64,000 nucleotides of DNA from assembly GCA_000349905.1 (NCBI GenBank), contig KB722738.1:801551-865550 (forward strand), read 5' to 3'. Shown one piece after another: positions 63,485 to 64,000 of this stretch. This DNA comes from Volvariella volvacea V23. Its lineage: Eukaryota; Basidiomycota; Agaricomycetes; Agaricales; Pluteaceae. The position numbers were made by a program, and so were the translations under genes. Positions within the stretch are counted from its first letter, which is position 1; the number at the start of each line of letters is the position of its first letter. The notes beneath the pieces are model-generated. The model was not told the origin of the DNA. It ran no database searches and saw nothing but the letters and a program-made list of their open reading frames with translations.

Positions 63485-63885
63485 ATGTCGAACGTGAACT
63501 CGCCTCGTTCGGGCGGCCGCCAGGCCATGTCAGAACTGAAGCTTCGTCGGTTAATAGAACACAACCAAAGACTGAGAGAGGACTTGGCACGACCGAGGAT
63601 GAGAGTTAGTGAGGCCAGCGCTAGGTTCGTCTCTGCTGTTTCCTCCGTGTCAGCACAAGATGCTCATTCTATTCCCCCCTATAGCTTGATACGATATTGC
63701 AGGACAACCAAGGATCATCTGGTAAGAGCACTTCTGTCTTGCTCTCTTCGTCGCTCCTCATTATTGGTGCTGTGGACTTAATTCACGTATGCGCCCAGGT
63801 GCCGTCAGTATGGGGACCAGTCGGAAAAGCAGAGGATCCATACAATAACTCCGGTGCCGGCGGGTGCAACTGCTCAGTTCAGTGA
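63485..63885 (+). CDS. Heterotrimeric G-protein gamma subunit, copy 2 (CaaX = CSVQ)
   Basis: Second gamma subunit, same orientation as copy 1. [14 protein letters not shown] precedes [20 protein letters not shown]. The same two later introns as in copy 1 interrupt the frame at the same codons (within SAS and after KDHL), giving [15 protein letters not shown] and [20 protein letters not shown]. The C-terminus is CNCSVQ (CaaX box CSVQ, with a nearby second Cys). From MSELK to EDPY the two copies agree at 55 of 60 residues by eye. Copy 2 lacks the intron that copy 1 has before MSELK. 87 residues, three exons. Confidence 0.92.
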
Positions 63886-64000
63886 CAGCATTACCCTCTC
63901 TGCTTGCGTACTGCCGCTCGCTTTGAGCGTACTTTCAAGCACTTGTCGCTGAGTCTGGATACTTTCTCATGTGAGCTTGTAGAGGTCTGAAAAAGCAGGA
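63886..64000. other. Window edge downstream of G-gamma copy 2
   Basis: Probably 3' untranslated sequence of the second gamma gene. No gene is visible in this short stretch. Confidence 0.3.

Overview
The window is nuclear DNA from a filamentous basidiomycete, most likely an Agaricomycete. Genes are packed on both strands and split by many short GT-AG introns, mostly about 45-65 nt, with CTNA-type branch points. The gene content is typically fungal: a fused TRP5, a WOPR-domain regulator, an Ecl1-type protein, a Gid7-type WD40 protein and an asparaginase with ankyrin repeats. I see no rRNA, convincing tRNA, CRISPR array or intact transposon. Most proteins were read by splicing exons by eye, so homology calls are firm but some gene ends are not.

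Layout. 0.2-6.9 kb: an SRP40/Nopp140 nucleolar protein (-) diverges from lumazine synthase (+); then a Gtr1/RagA GTPase (+) and a Rap1-like telomere protein (-). 7.3-19.5 kb, all minus: a CAX vacuolar Ca2+/H+ exchanger, a phosphoglycerate-mutase-fold phosphatase, Doa1/PLAA, the meiotic HORMA protein Hop1 and TRAPP subunit Trs23. 19.7-31.5 kb, all plus: glutaminyl cyclase, ADGF-type adenosine deaminase, a three-KH RNA-binding protein, Brx1, an alpha-arrestin and Csm1/Pcs1. 31.7-42.6 kb: asparaginase (-) diverges from TRP5 (+), which is followed by eIF2B-beta (+); then GUF1 (-) diverges from Cwf18/CCDC12 (+). 42.7-54.4 kb: a DUF6699-like ORF, a Gti1/Pac2 regulator (-), elongin A (+), Gid7/WDR26 (-) and an Ecl1-type protein (-). 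54.4-58.8 kb holds no gene I can recognise. 58.8-63.9 kb: a TLC-domain membrane protein (-), a membrane/coiled-coil protein of unknown family (-), and two tandem genes for heterotrimeric G-protein gamma subunits (+).

Most of this is housekeeping: ribosome assembly (SRP40, BRX1), translation (GCD7, GUF1), splicing (CWF18), protein turnover (DOA1, GID7), trafficking (TRS23), nutrient signalling (GTR1) and biosynthesis (RIB4, TRP5). Three chromosome-biology genes (RAP1, HOP1, CSM1) lie within about 25 kb, probably by chance. Four divergent pairs have start codons only 141-170 bp apart. The points most worth a second look are the gamma-subunit duplication with diverged CaaX boxes, a near-perfect 29-bp inverted repeat upstream of BRX1, the Rap1 architecture, the gene-poor 54.4-58.8 kb stretch, and the unidentified protein at 60.8-62.0 kb. 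I did not find an obviously new multi-gene system.
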